The notes under the pieces are model-generated. The model ran no database searches. It had not been told where the DNA came from and was given only the letters and a program-made list of their open reading frames with translations. A DNA stretch of 64,000 nt. Origin: Hevea brasiliensis. Its lineage: Eukaryota > Streptophyta > Magnoliopsida > Malpighiales > Euphorbiaceae. Every line of letters begins with the position of its first letter. Position 1 is the first letter of the stretch. A program made the position numbers and the translations under genes. Shown here piece after piece: positions 48,051 through 58,755 of this stretch. The stretch is from contig NC_079504.1 of assembly GCF_030052815.1 (NCBI RefSeq), positions 85,624,249-85,688,248 of the forward strand. The letters run 5' to 3'.

Positions 48051-49764
48051 TAATAAGTGCATAATTTATTAATTTTACTCCCATCACATTTAGTGTTTCT
48101 AGTGTGTTTTTATGCATAATTCAGTTGATTAAAGTACATTTATCATTTACGCATATTTTTAGATAGTTATTGGAATAATTGTGTTAAATGGAGAAATTTT
48201 CAACATTTGACCTTCGCTGTATTTTTCAGGTATTTCTAAAGTTGTGGGTCTCCAAATTGAGTGTTGTTTAATCCATTGAAAAGCTAAGATAAATCACTAA
48301 CAATTATAAAGAGGGACCAAAGCCCAAATCAGTCTCCAAGGTTGACAAAATGAGCTATGGATCTATTGCAAAAGCCCAGACTTAATGTGTCACGACCAGT
48401 TTCAGTATTTATTTTGTATATGGAGTTCCAGATGTCCAAATGAAGCAAGCCTAAGGCCAATTGAATATTAAGAGCTACGTCTACAACTTCTATGAAGGGC
48501 GGGATGCGAGATGAGGCCATTTTAATTGTGAAAAATGGCAATGAAGTTATCACTATGGGCTGGACCATCTATCTAAACCAGTCCTAGTTTTTGGGCCATA
48601 ACTTGGGCTGTAGACCTCAGATTTGGGCAAATGAGTACCCGTTAGAAAGCTAAGAAATAGGGCTACAACTTTCCTGAAGAGGGTAGAGACAGATTCGAAA
48701 AGGAAGTGACTGAAAATTGGCCTTGATTTCAGAAATGTGAATGCAGGCTGAAAATCCGTCTTTTGAATTTCAAAACTTTTCCTAGTTTGGTTCCTATCTT
48801 TGGGATTAGTATTTTGATTATAAATGCATTTTTGGGCAGCAGTTAAAACACAACCATTCAACAGCCTCTCAACCTAAAAAACACCTTCATTCTCTATTCT
48901 CTTTTTTAGATTTCTTCTTTATTTTTATTTTATTTTTTTGTAAGCCATGAACATGAGTGGCTAAGTTTTTAATTCAGTTCAAGGGATTCAAGTTCTTATG
49001 TGTGATTTGTGAAACTAGGTTCTTAATTTAATTTATGTCTTTTTGAATATCTATTATTTTCTAATTTAGTTATTTTTGATCTATTGAATAATTCACTAAA
49101 AAGGCCTATTAGTTAATTGTTTGATTTGATCAATTGCTAGTTCATCTTCATAATCCATAATTGTTGTGTAAGATTGAATATGAGTAACAATTAGGTTTTA
49201 TTGATTATGATCCCAGTTTTCGATAATAACCTAAGGAACAATAAAGTGAATTAAATGATTTATGCTTTAAAAATCGTTGTTCAGCTTAACTACTTCCTAT
49301 TCTTAATGCAGTTATTAATTTGATGAGGATTGCTTAATACCAATTTAGTTAATAATTAGAGTCAATAAGAGTGCTGGGCTCGAATTGATGAGTATAGGGA
49401 AGTTAGGGGTTTACCTCACTGTTTGGTAAATCTACGTTAAGTATTCAATAAGAGATGATTGCATTTCTTTTGTCTATGATTGAATCAATGCATTGGAATG
49501 CGAATTACCTTAGACTGAAGTTTGTTTAATTTGAGAGTTTCTTATTTAATTTTAGATCTTAATTTTCGATTTTTGATTTCTTCTTTGGATTGCGAATCAC
49601 CCCCCCCCCCTCAGCAACCTTCGTTTCTTTTTCCATTACACAAGTGCACGAAATTTAATAATTCAGTCTCTAGGGTTCGACTTGGATTTACCACTTGCTG
49701 CAGAAAATATTTTATAACTGGTAATTTCAGTTAATTTAAATTTTGGTGGATTCGACAACCATCA
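48051..49764 (+). repeat. Athila-type 5' LTR, plus-strand copy
   Basis: It starts TAATAAGTGCATAATTT (a change from TG) and ends CAACCATCA at 49764. An 11-base C run lies at 49600-49610. It is colinear with the inverted copy at 45730-47462, giving arms of about 1.7 kb with a 588-base spacer. Confidence 0.82.
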
Positions 49765-49771
49765 AGAATTT

Positions 49772-49789
49772 TGGCGCCATTGCTGGGGA
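49772..49789 (+). other. Primer binding site, tRNA-Asp type
   Basis: TGGCGCCATTGCTGGGGA lies seven bases after the LTR. It is nearly the standard Athila site and better preserved than the one at 6374. Confidence 0.82.
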
Positions 49790-50081
49790 CTAAAGTTTAT
49801 TGGATTTCATATTTTTAGTGTTAGTATATTCTGTTATTAACTTCGTTTGTGGAGTATTGCTGTTTTCAAGTTTTTGGAAAAAAAAATACGGTGTTACTAT
49901 TCATCAACAGATTTTTGGTTGAATTAGGAGAGCAGCCCATACCTATTTTGAAGGAAATGATGTTCTGATCAAGACCAATCAATCCATGGTATTCTTTAGC
50001 CCCACCCTCTTGAGGCCAAATTCCATTGTTTTCTAGCGTTTTGAGGCATTTTTCTATTTTTACTTTGATTTCTTTTTGTTT
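49790..50081 (+). other. 5' leader of plus-strand Athila-type copy
   Basis: An untranslated leader of about 290 bases lies before the gag ATG. No further signal is recognised. Confidence 0.55.
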
Positions 50082-51746
50082 ATGACAAGAACTTCTCAAT
50101 TTGGTGAGTTGATCTTTGATCCAAAAGTAGGAAAAATAGCTAAATAGTTGAGAAAATTGGCTAAGCAAGCTTGGTAGATTCCGAGTACATCTGAAGGAGT
50201 CCAAGTTCCAATGGAGTTATGTTCGGATTCGGATTTGGATTCAAATTCTAAAAACAAAACCATGGCTACTAGGACTTTGAAAGAGTTGGCTGCTTTTGAT
50301 CTAAACCAACAGCGTTTGTGTATTCAATACCCTGCTTTAAATGTTGCTTTTGAGTTAAAATATGGACTAATCCATTTGTTGCCTAAATTTCATGGTCTTG
50401 CAGGTGAGGATCCACATAAGCATCTAAAGAAATTTCATGTTGTGTGTTCTAGCATGAAACCTCAAGGAGTTTCAGAGGATCAAATCAAGCTTCGGGCTTT
50501 CCCTTTCTCACTAGAGGGCACAGCTAAGGATTGGTTGTATTACCTTCCTTCTGGATCTTTCAACTCATGGAATGGGATGAAGCATATATTTTTGGAGAAG
50601 TATTTTCCTGCTTCTCATGCTGCCAACATAAGAAAAGAAATTTGTGGCACCTGACAGTACAATTGAGAGAGTTTGTATGAGTATTGGGAGAGATTTAAGA
50701 AGCTGTGTGCAAGCTGTCCTCATCATTAAATAAGTGAGCAGCTATTGATTCAGTATTTATATGAGGGATTTCTACCAATGGACTGCAGTATGATAGATGC
50801 TACTAGTGGAGGAGCTTTGGTTGACAAGACATCAGATGAAGCAAGGAGGCTGATTGCTAACATAGCAGCAAACTCTCAGCAGTTTGGAATGAGAATGGAT
50901 CACACACCTATGAAGGTTAATGAGGTAAGTACATCTAACCTTAAGAAATAGATTTCTGATTTAACTTCTTTTGTGAGGTAGTTGGTCCTAGGGAACATGC
51001 AAACTGTTAAGGTATGCGAAATTTGTTCGGGTTCAGAAAATGGTACTGACATGTGTCCTGCATTACAAGAGGATGAATCAATGCAACATGCTAATGCAGT
51101 AGGAAATTATGGATAGCCACAACGCAGGTATGATCCCTTTTCTAATACTTACAATCCAGGATGGCAAGATCATCCCAATTTGAGTTATGGGAATTAACTG
51201 GTGCAAAACTGATACCAGTAGCAGAGACAAGTGAATCAACCACCTCTGCCTCCCTCAAATCAAGGTATGTCACTTGATGAAATTGTTAAAGCTTTGGCTA
51301 CCAATACACAACAGTTTCAACAGGAGACCAGAAATAGCATTCAAAACATAGAGAGGCAGACTGGTCAGTTGGCTTCATCTGTGAGCAAACTAGAAGCTCA
51401 AGGTTCTGGAAAGCTCCCATCACAAACAGTCATGAATCCCAGAGAAAATGGGAGTGCTATAGTGTTATGGAGTGGTAAGGAAGTTGATAATCAAACTCCA
51501 CATGAGTCAATAAAAAAGAAGAAGCAAGGAGCAAAAGAGTCTGAAGTTCTTGAAGTTGAGGTAAATACTGAACCTAAACTGAATAAGGTTAATAATTTTG
51601 TTCTTCCTCCATTCACCTGTAGGTTGGCCAAGACAAAGAAAGAAGAACGAGAGAAAGAAATTTTGGAGACTTTCAGGAAGGTAAAGGTCAATATACCTTT
51701 ACTTGATGCAATCAAACAAATCCCCAAGTATGCTAAATTTCTTTAG
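50082..51746 (+). pseudogene. Athila-type gag, with in-frame stops
   Basis: The ATG at 50082 opens MTRTSQFGELIFDP and the same frame continues to 51746. The gag domain reads KFHGLAGEDPHKHLKKFHVV and AFPFSLEGTAKDWLYYLPSG (50211-50654). It continues with YLYEGFLPMDCSMIDATSGG and the typical Athila tail NTYNPGW near 51150. A coiled, Gln-rich segment follows (51231-51400), then a Lys/Glu-rich linker. The end, VNIPLLDAIKQIPKYAKFL, is the gag-protease boundary. No frameshift is needed across 1.6 kb, but about a dozen stop codons (TAG, TAA, TGA) interrupt it, many where Gln, Trp or Arg would fit. Confidence 0.82.
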
Positions 51747-52187
51747 GAATTATGCACTATAAAGCGTAAGCTGAGAAATAATGAGAAGATCAGTATGGAG
51801 GAAAATGTATCAGCATTGATTCAGCGAAAACTACCCCCTAAGTGTAAGGATCCAGGTTCATTTTCTATTCCTTGCAAAACACGTGCTTCTAAATTTGAAA
51901 GTGCAATGGCAGATTTAGGAGCATCTATTAATGTTATGTCAAATTCAGTTTTTCAAACTTTAAATTTAGGTCCTTTGAAAGAAACTAGTGTCATTATTGA
52001 ATTAGCTGATCATTCTAATGCTTACCCATTAGAAGTAGTTGAGGATGTGTTGGTGCAGGTTGGAAACTTGATTTTTCCTACAGATTTTTACATTCTGGAT
52101 ATGGAGGATGATAGTGCTCTCTCATCAAATTCAGCTTTGATTTTGTTTGGAAGACTTTTCCTAAAAAACTGCCAAGGCAAAAATTGA
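51747..52187 (+). pseudogene. Athila-type aspartic protease, frameshifted at its end
   Basis: The active site reads MADLGASINVMSNSVF, with the catalytic D-x-G-A present. It is preceded by KCKDPGSFSIPC. The downstream flap-side segment is [11 protein letters not shown], where the frame breaks at an A run near 52160-52166 by one extra base. The +1 reading then continues into 52189-52665. Apart from this base and one stop at 51744, the protease looks structurally complete. Confidence 0.8.
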
Positions 52188-52188
52188 T

Positions 52189-52665
52189 GTGGATGAAGGT
52201 ACCATAACTATGGAGTTTGATGGAGAGACTGTCAAATTTATTATCTTTAATGCCATGAAGTATCCTGCTGATGATCATTCTGTCTTTTCTATTAATGTTG
52301 TTGATACATTTGTGCAGGATGTTTTTAAGGATGAGTTAGAAATAAAATTACAATTGCATGAATTAGAAGAAGTTTGCCTTAAGGCTATTGAGAATTCTAG
52401 GATCTATAAAGAAAAGACAAAGGCATTCCATGACAAACTAAGAAAGCAGTTTGTGATTGGGCAAAAAATTTTATTGTATAATTCCAGATTGAAGCTAATG
52501 CCTGGTAAGTTGTGTTCTCGTTGGATTGGACCCTTTGTTGTTACTAATTTGTTTCCTTATGGTGCAGTTGAAATTCAAAGTTTAGGAACTAAGAAAGTGT
52601 TCAAGGTCAACAGTCATGAACTCAAGCCATTTTATGAGGGGTTTCAGGAGCATTCAGTGGATTAA
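52189..52665 (+). pseudogene. Protease tail fused to integrase C-terminus (RT, RNase H and IN core deleted)
   Basis: This 158-codon open frame starts in the protease tail ([20 protein letters not shown]) and passes without a stop at about 52330 into the integrase C-terminal region. That region reads [53 protein letters not shown] and [14 protein letters not shown] normal Athila pol would carry RT, RNase H and the integrase core between the two halves, and all are absent. The junction is in frame. The element therefore could not reverse transcribe itself and would depend on a helper. The stop at 52663 is followed by the usual post-pol motif. Confidence 0.82.
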
Positions 52666-52682
52666 GGAGCTTTGCCATGTCG

Positions 52683-52724
52683 AGCTAATGACGATAAACA
52701 AAAGTGCTTCTTTGGAGGCAACCC
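52683..52724 (+). other. Conserved post-pol motif of Athila-type elements
   Basis: AGCTAATGACGATAAACA, then a short spacer with GTGCTTC, then TTTGGAGGCAACCC. It is similar to the block at 842-881 in a different Athila family. Confidence 0.6.
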
Positions 52725-53644
52725 ATGGGTGGCTTGTTAGCCACAATCAGATTTTTTTTCTTTTCCTTATTTTATTTTATTTTTTAGCATTTTTTTTTTC
52801 TTTTCTTTTGCATTTGGGCTTTACATTGGGGACAATGTCAGTTTCAAGTGTGAGGGAGGAGAAATTTGTTGCTGCAATCTTTTTAATTGTTTAATAAAAA
52901 ATAAAAAAAAATAATAAAATAAATTAAAATAAAATTTGTTCTCATAAGCTTGATTCATGATTCTATATTAACTCTCGGAGAGAAGTGCTTTGTCCTTGAA
53001 ATGACTTTTCTATTTTAGATTAAATTTTTGAGATTTTAGGCAAGGTAATAGTAACTTTAATGATGGATTTTCCCTCTTCTTCATAACATAGAGTAATTTT
53101 TTTTTTTTCTGTGTAAATCTTTTAGGCTTGATTTAATGGTGAAATGATTAGTTAAGTGTGCTTTTAAACTAATGTTATGCATATTTCAGAACTTTGTTTA
53201 ATCTATCAGGGCACTTTATAATATGTAGATGCATAAATTGGGGGAAATAAAATGTTAAACTTGAAAATTGCTCCACTATTTTAGTTAAGCAAGCTAACCA
53301 GGGGTCTTCATGAACCCCATATCGATTCTTAGGCCAAAAGCTAGCTAGGATATGCGCAAGGTACTTTTCTGAAGGTGACGGTTGAAAAAAAAAAAAAGAA
53401 AAGAGTAACTGTGACAAGAGAGAAGTACTAATTTCAAATATATATATATAAAGGAGCATTTCTATCTCCCCTAAGATTTGTAAAGAGCTATACTTATTGT
53501 GCCTTGATAAATTAACCTTGTGTTTTGGTGTGTATTGATTTAAAATTTTATGAAACTTTAATTGTGTGAGCTTAATTGATTTCAAGCCTTTTGTTTTATG
53601 TTGGAAAATTATTGATATATTGGTATAGTGTTGATGGAATTTGT
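52725..53644 (+). other. 3' untranslated region of plus-strand Athila-type copy
   Basis: T-rich and A-rich tracts are followed by a segment reverse-similar to 47480-48050. It is cut at 53644 by the family A array. Comparison with the minus-strand copy shows that the next bases should be TATGATGG, confirming an insertion after GGAATTTGT. Confidence 0.7.
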
Positions 53645-56600
53645 TGTAACACCCTAAGTTCTAGAGTGCGTTCACGCTCGGTGACTAGTGTTGTCGGACA
53701 GACTAGGATGCCAAGAACCGTACTTCGATATGAGTGAGGAGACATAAAATAATGAAATACAAGAAAAGAAAGTACAAGAAAAACAAAGGAAAAATGATAG
53801 CAAAGAAATGTGATCAAGTTAAACGAGCCGGGAAACCTAACGATGGTGATCAGATGGAAGTCACGGCGTGGACCGTTGACTAGCTCCGATGCGGGAACCC
53901 TGGAAAATATTTTTAGGACTTAAATAGACCCTTATTGAAGTATAAATATCATTAGAAATATCAAGGAGAAATTAAATAATTAGTACAAAGAAAAGTGAGA
54001 AATCGAAAAACAGACAAACCCCGGGAATACTGAAAAATCGGGAATGCAACCCGAACAAGGGCATTATGGTCATTTGACATCCCGAAGTGTCTTTTGACCT
54101 AAATGTCCATTAAAAATAAATAATATTACACTTAGAAAATAAAATAAAAATTAAATTGAGGGTACCTAATACAAATAGCCAAAATGGAGTGAAAAATGTG
54201 TAAATAACACATGTAAACATATTATATGATTTAATCCAAATAAGTGGACCACTAAAGGAATAAATTAAAGCTAATGGGGCAGGTGTACACCTAACATACC
54301 ATCTGCAGATTCATTTTCTCTTAGTTCTTCAACAATGCCGTAACAAGCTCCCTAAGAAAACTCCATAGCCATTTTGCTTCAAACCTCATCTTCTCCTCCA
54401 TTTCAACTCCAATCCCTTAAGTAGCTTTATGAAAAATGGTCTACACATCACAAGGAAGATATTGATACCAATTTTGAGAAGTTTGGTGAAGGTTTAGCAA
54501 GTTACAATTAAAGGTAAGTTTGCATTGTTAAAGTTTATGTTCATGTTATGGGTGTTGGTTTGGTGAAGGAAAATTTTGAGTTTGAAGGGTTATTGTTGTT
54601 TTCATTTTGGACAGCCATGAGTCAAGTTTTTGATGAGATATTTGTGCATATAATTGATGAGAAATGGTGTTGATCATGATGAATTAGTAACCTAGTGAAT
54701 TATTTCATGTTTATATGGTGATTTATGCACTTGGATGGGAATTGGTAAATTGGATGGCACTTTGATGTTGAAGAATGGTTTGTGGCAGCTTGGGGACACT
54801 TGAGTAATGGTATATATTGAAGGAAGTGTGGGCAGAATATTGACCTATAAGGTTGATGAGATGTATGTAGATTGATATTGTAAAGTGTATGTAAAATTTG
54901 TAATGGTTAGGTGTGTTTGTAATGGTAATTAGAAATTGTAATTGTGAATGATATTTGGTGTGTTGAGGGTAATGGTAATCTGCCCAAAATAATGTTAATG
55001 TAAAGTAGATAATGCTTTTGGAAATGTACCAAAACAGATTGGTAGGGTATGGAAGTAAACTTTGCAAGTTAAATGTGTGTTTGAAGTGGGGTGTGAAAGG
55101 CATAGTGAGGGCAGTGTACATTTTAGCCTATAACCTTAAATGTGTAACCTCAATTGGTATGAGACCAATTTGTGGTGAAACTAGGCACAAAATGTGCCAA
55201 CTTTCATTGAGAAACCATACCAAAATTCTGCTTGCAAGGTGACCTAAGAAAATGACCAATTCGGATTAGGTGCAATTAGGACCTGAAAAATGACCAATTG
55301 GGCAGCAGTGAGTGTTTAGGCCATAACTCACTCAAACCAGGTCCAATTGACCTGAAATTTTAACCATGAATAGTTAAGACCCATACCTACAAGTCTTATG
55401 AAGACACCAAAGCCCAGAAATGACCATAAGCAAGTCAAAAAGCTTGCATAAGTTCGGGTCCAAAAACTAGCCGAACCAGAATTGACCAATTTGACCTAAA
55501 ATTGACCTAAAATGGTACCATTTGACCAGCAATAGTGTAATGACCATAACTTAGTCTACTTAACTCGGATTGACCTGAAATTTTGCACCGCGTGCAATAA
55601 GACCTAGATCTACAAGTTTGTAGTTTTGACCGAAGCTCGAAAACTGAGGGAACTAGATCGTCCGGCTAGGTCAAACCAGTGTCTCGGAATCCAGCAATTT
55701 GCATTAAAATGCACTAAACAAGGAAATGACTTTGGTAAAACGTACCAAACCTAAAACCCTATCAAATGTGACATATTAACGACACTAAAACCTAATTTAC
55801 CTAAAACGCAACGAGGGTCGGTATATTAGGTGATTAAGTGAATAATTGAGTTCAGTGCATTATTTACCAAACACCATTGATAGAGACAGTTTAATTTGGT
55901 ACTGAAACACTTCAAATTGTGATTCTCAGTTAACAAGGACTCAAAGAAAAGGGAAAGTATCGAGTCAAGACCAGGAGACAAATATCAGAGGTTTGTGCAC
56001 AACGGCTATTGCTTTTGAATTTTTCAATTGAAATAAATATTGAATATTTGTATATTATTGTTTTAAATTGTGTTTGTGCACAACAACTGTTTCTTTTGAA
56101 TTATTTTCAATGGAAATAAATATTGACTATTTGCATATCATTGTTTTAAATTGTGGAAATGTGTTTGAATGGATATTTATTGCTTGAAAAGCATTGTAAA
56201 TGATTTGAAACTGTGAGAAATTGTTTGAATGATATTGATGGATACTCATTGCTTAAAAAGCATTGTAAATGGTTTGAAATTGTGGAAAAATTGGTTTAGT
56301 GTGATTTGTGAAAATCGAAGTTAATTATGAATTGTGTTGCCATTTTGTGAATGAAATTATGACTTTGGAAATTTATTGGATTCTCACGAATCATTTGAAT
56401 AAAATGTTTGGAATTGATTTTGTGTTCACACATAGCATGACAGTATCGTATCATTCCTTCTCCAATTATGGGGTTGTGATCGTTTATTTCCTTCTCCATT
56501 TATGGAGTCGTGATCGTTTATTTTTCCCTCTCTGGTTTACCAGTTGAGGTGATCGGATGAGTACTCATTATATAGCTAGCTCCCCTTCCTCATTGATTTC

Positions 56601-57596
56601 GATTAGTGAGGTTGTGATTGCTTTGTCGTGGTGTACAACACGGCATTGATCGGAAAATTGTGTCATGGCTTAAGTTGTGAATGAATTGGCAATACTGTAT
56701 TCTTAAATTATTCGACTAAATTGCATTATTATGTATTGTGAGATTGTGAAATTGATTTAAACTCTCATTGACATATACTGTCTTTTGAATTCAAACATGA
56801 TCTGACTTATGGAAAATTATTGTGATATTGACAAATGGAGTTTAAATTCTTGTTAACATTTATTGTCTTGAATTTAACTATGATTTTAAGTATCCACTAT
56901 TTACATGACTTATGAATTGTGATTTAAATTGTATTTGGTAAATGTTGTGCACCACTGAGACATTGTCTCAGCGATAGCTTTTTAATTGCTGTCGCAGGTA
57001 GAGAGACAGACAGGGCAGCAGACTAGGCTGCATATACCTCCAGCGAGAGATTTTTTGGGTATAATGAGTATACCAATATTTTGCATTTTGTACTGTAATG
57101 TATGACACTGTATGTACATATTGTTTTTGGTTTTGAGCAGTTGTAAATTCAAATTGTACCTTGAAGTTGTAAAATAATTACGAGCTGTTTTGACTTGTAA
57201 AAGCTGTATTATATTTCCTTATCTCAGACTTTGAAAAAATTTCTATGGAATTGAGTTGATAAATTGTTGTGTTGAGAAATGTATTGGAGTTGAGATTTGG
57301 AAAATTATTGAAGTACTTTTTACAGGTTTTCTGAAGAACTGTTTTATCCAAAATACAGATGGCACTCTGCCAAAATTTTTACAGAAATTCCAAATAAACC
57401 AATTGAGTTAGTTGTTTCACTTCAGTTCACCAAAGTATTTAACACCTGTAAATAGTGCTCACCACAGTAAAAGAAGTAAGAAAAGTTTTTAAAATCCCTT
57501 GTAGTATATTTAATGGGTTATCAGTAGACGGAGTTGGTAATTCATTAGGTATACTACGGGATCATGTTATGCCTTACAGAGGGGTAGGGTGTGACA
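53645..57596 (+). repeat. Family A LTR, first copy
   Basis: A 3.95 kb LTR runs TGTAACACCCTAAG to GGGTGTGACA. It has a donor-like AAG|GTAAGTTTG at 54514 and an 81-base tandem duplication at about 55991-56155. A B-like block lies at about 56315-56735, the hairpin cluster at 56955-56997, and GGTAT..ATACC at 57058-57074. Its first 300 bases show several one- or two-base losses relative to the second copy. Confidence 0.88.
56955..56997 (+). other. LTR hairpin cluster, A copy 1
   Basis: CTGAGACATTGTCTCAG (stem CTGAGA/TCTCAG) runs into GCGATAGC..GCTGTCGC, with an acceptor-like CAG|GT at 56995-56997. Confidence 0.58.
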
Positions 57597-57604
57597 TGTT
57601 TTAG

Positions 57605-57620
57605 TGGTATCAGAGCATAG
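57605..57620 (+). other. Primer binding site, A internal 1
   Basis: TGGTATCAGAGCATAG, tRNA-Met type, eight bases after the LTR. Confidence 0.85.
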
Positions 57621-57784
57621 TTTTTAAATTTTGTTTTCACCTGATATTTTAATGTTCTTTCGCATAGTACAAGCTGCTCAATATCATTGTTGATACATAC
57701 AAGACATTCTGAGATAAATATGCACTAACGAGAGTAAATATCCTTGTGTTATTGTTCAGGAAAGCTAAGATCCTCGCATTGAAT

Positions 57785-57856
57785 ATGGAAGAGGGTGATC
57801 GTTCAGTCGATCAGTCTATAGAGGCTGAGGTACAAAAATGGATTTTGAGGTGCTAG
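57785..57856 (+). pseudogene. Gag-start remnant joined to protease-linker fragment, A internal 1
   Basis: A 23-codon frame starts MEEGDRSVDQSIEAEVQ, the same opening as B gag (MEGGDHSEEQSVEAEVQ). It is then joined directly to sequence matching the B protease region (MDFEVLVTSPLG in another frame, compare MDYDVLVTSPLG at 36604). Almost all of gag is therefore deleted. The frame ends at TAG 57854. It is probably not a functional protein, but the start may be kept for RNA packaging reasons. Confidence 0.6.
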
Positions 57857-58741
57857 TAACAAGTCCGTTAGGACAGGAGGTCGGGGAAATAAATTTTGAT
57901 GCATTAGTGATTAGTCCTTTAGGATAAGGATTGTGATAATAAGTGAAATTAGTTTTGGAAGAGTTTATCGGCGAAAAGTATTTGCTGACACACCATAAAA
58001 TTATAAAGCTAATTGGCGAGCCTACTTAATGTAAGGCAAGAGAACGTAAAAGTAAGTTACAGAAATAGAATTGCTCTAGATGAAGGCAGAGATGTTACTG
58101 TAGTAATTGTTAATAGATATTGTAATCAGAAGAAGTTCGGATATCAGTGAATTTGAAAAGGATAAAAGATAGGAAAGTTTGATCTATTGAATAAGCTGTA
58201 GATTACAGTACTAACTTGAGATTATTGTGTAGAGCTACGTACTACCCGATAGTACACCTAGATGAGAATAGTTGCCAACGGCATCTGTTTTTTGTATAGT
58301 TATGCCAGGACAGAATTTAATTGTTAGAAATAAGTTGAAAATCCTACTTAGGGATCTAAAACTCAAAAATTAGAATGTCGAAAGGTTATAGTTCAGTACA
58401 AAAGGAAGTAAGTTATAGAATATTGACAGATAAAAAGAGTTATGGAAGTAGAGATTTGAACAGTTGATTCATATATAACAAAGAAATATTCCGAATGTGA
58501 GGAAGACTATGGACTAGAATGGTCAGAGGACCAATGCCTGATGAATGATTCTAACATGACCTCAAGGGTCATTCAAGAAGGAACGTGAAAAATATAATAG
58601 TAAGAGGAGATTGGGGTTATCCAAGCAAATTAAACATTGTATTAGATTGTTAAAAGTCTTACGACCATATAGAAAGGAGAAAATAAACGTATGACTATTG
58701 TAAGATGGCTATTGGGTAAAATTTCGAGACGAAATTTATTT
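57857..58741 (+). other. Unrecognised internal sequence, A copy 1
   Basis: This is AT-rich internal sequence with no open frame above about 60 codons and no domain I can name. Short similarities to B's protease linker occur at its start. Its end (GTAAAATTTCGAGACGAAAT) matches the bases before B's polypurine tract. Confidence 0.6.
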
Positions 58742-58755
58742 AAGGGGGGGAGAAT
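58742..58755 (+). other. Polypurine tract, A copy 1
   Basis: AAGGGGGGGAGAAT lies directly before the LTR. Confidence 0.8.

Larger units (their letters stand above)
48051..53644 (+). mobile_element. Non-autonomous Athila-type element, plus strand
   Basis: This element has a 1.7 kb 5' LTR, an Asp-type primer binding site, and gag and protease. It then carries a direct fusion to the C-terminal end of integrase, without RT, RNase H or the integrase core, followed by a 3' UTR. The 3' LTR is not seen because a tandem family A array interrupts the 3' UTR at 53645. It belongs to the same family as the minus-strand LTR at 45730-47462 and is inserted in that copy's 3' UTR. Confidence 0.82.

Noticed and set aside
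48329..48861. Two minus-strand frames of 79 and 102 codons
   Set aside because: Both lie antisense inside the plus-strand Athila LTR. They show no domain and are broken in the inverted LTR copy.
54723..55121. 132-codon minus-strand frame, repeated at 59860-60258
   Set aside because: It is conserved only because it lies in two nearly identical LTR copies. Composition is low complexity (Tyr, His, Asn, Thr), with no domain and no homologue in the A solo LTR.
57605..57620. Possible tRNA gene fragment
   Set aside because: The match to tRNA-Met is confined to the 16-base primer binding site next to an LTR. No cloverleaf can be formed around it.
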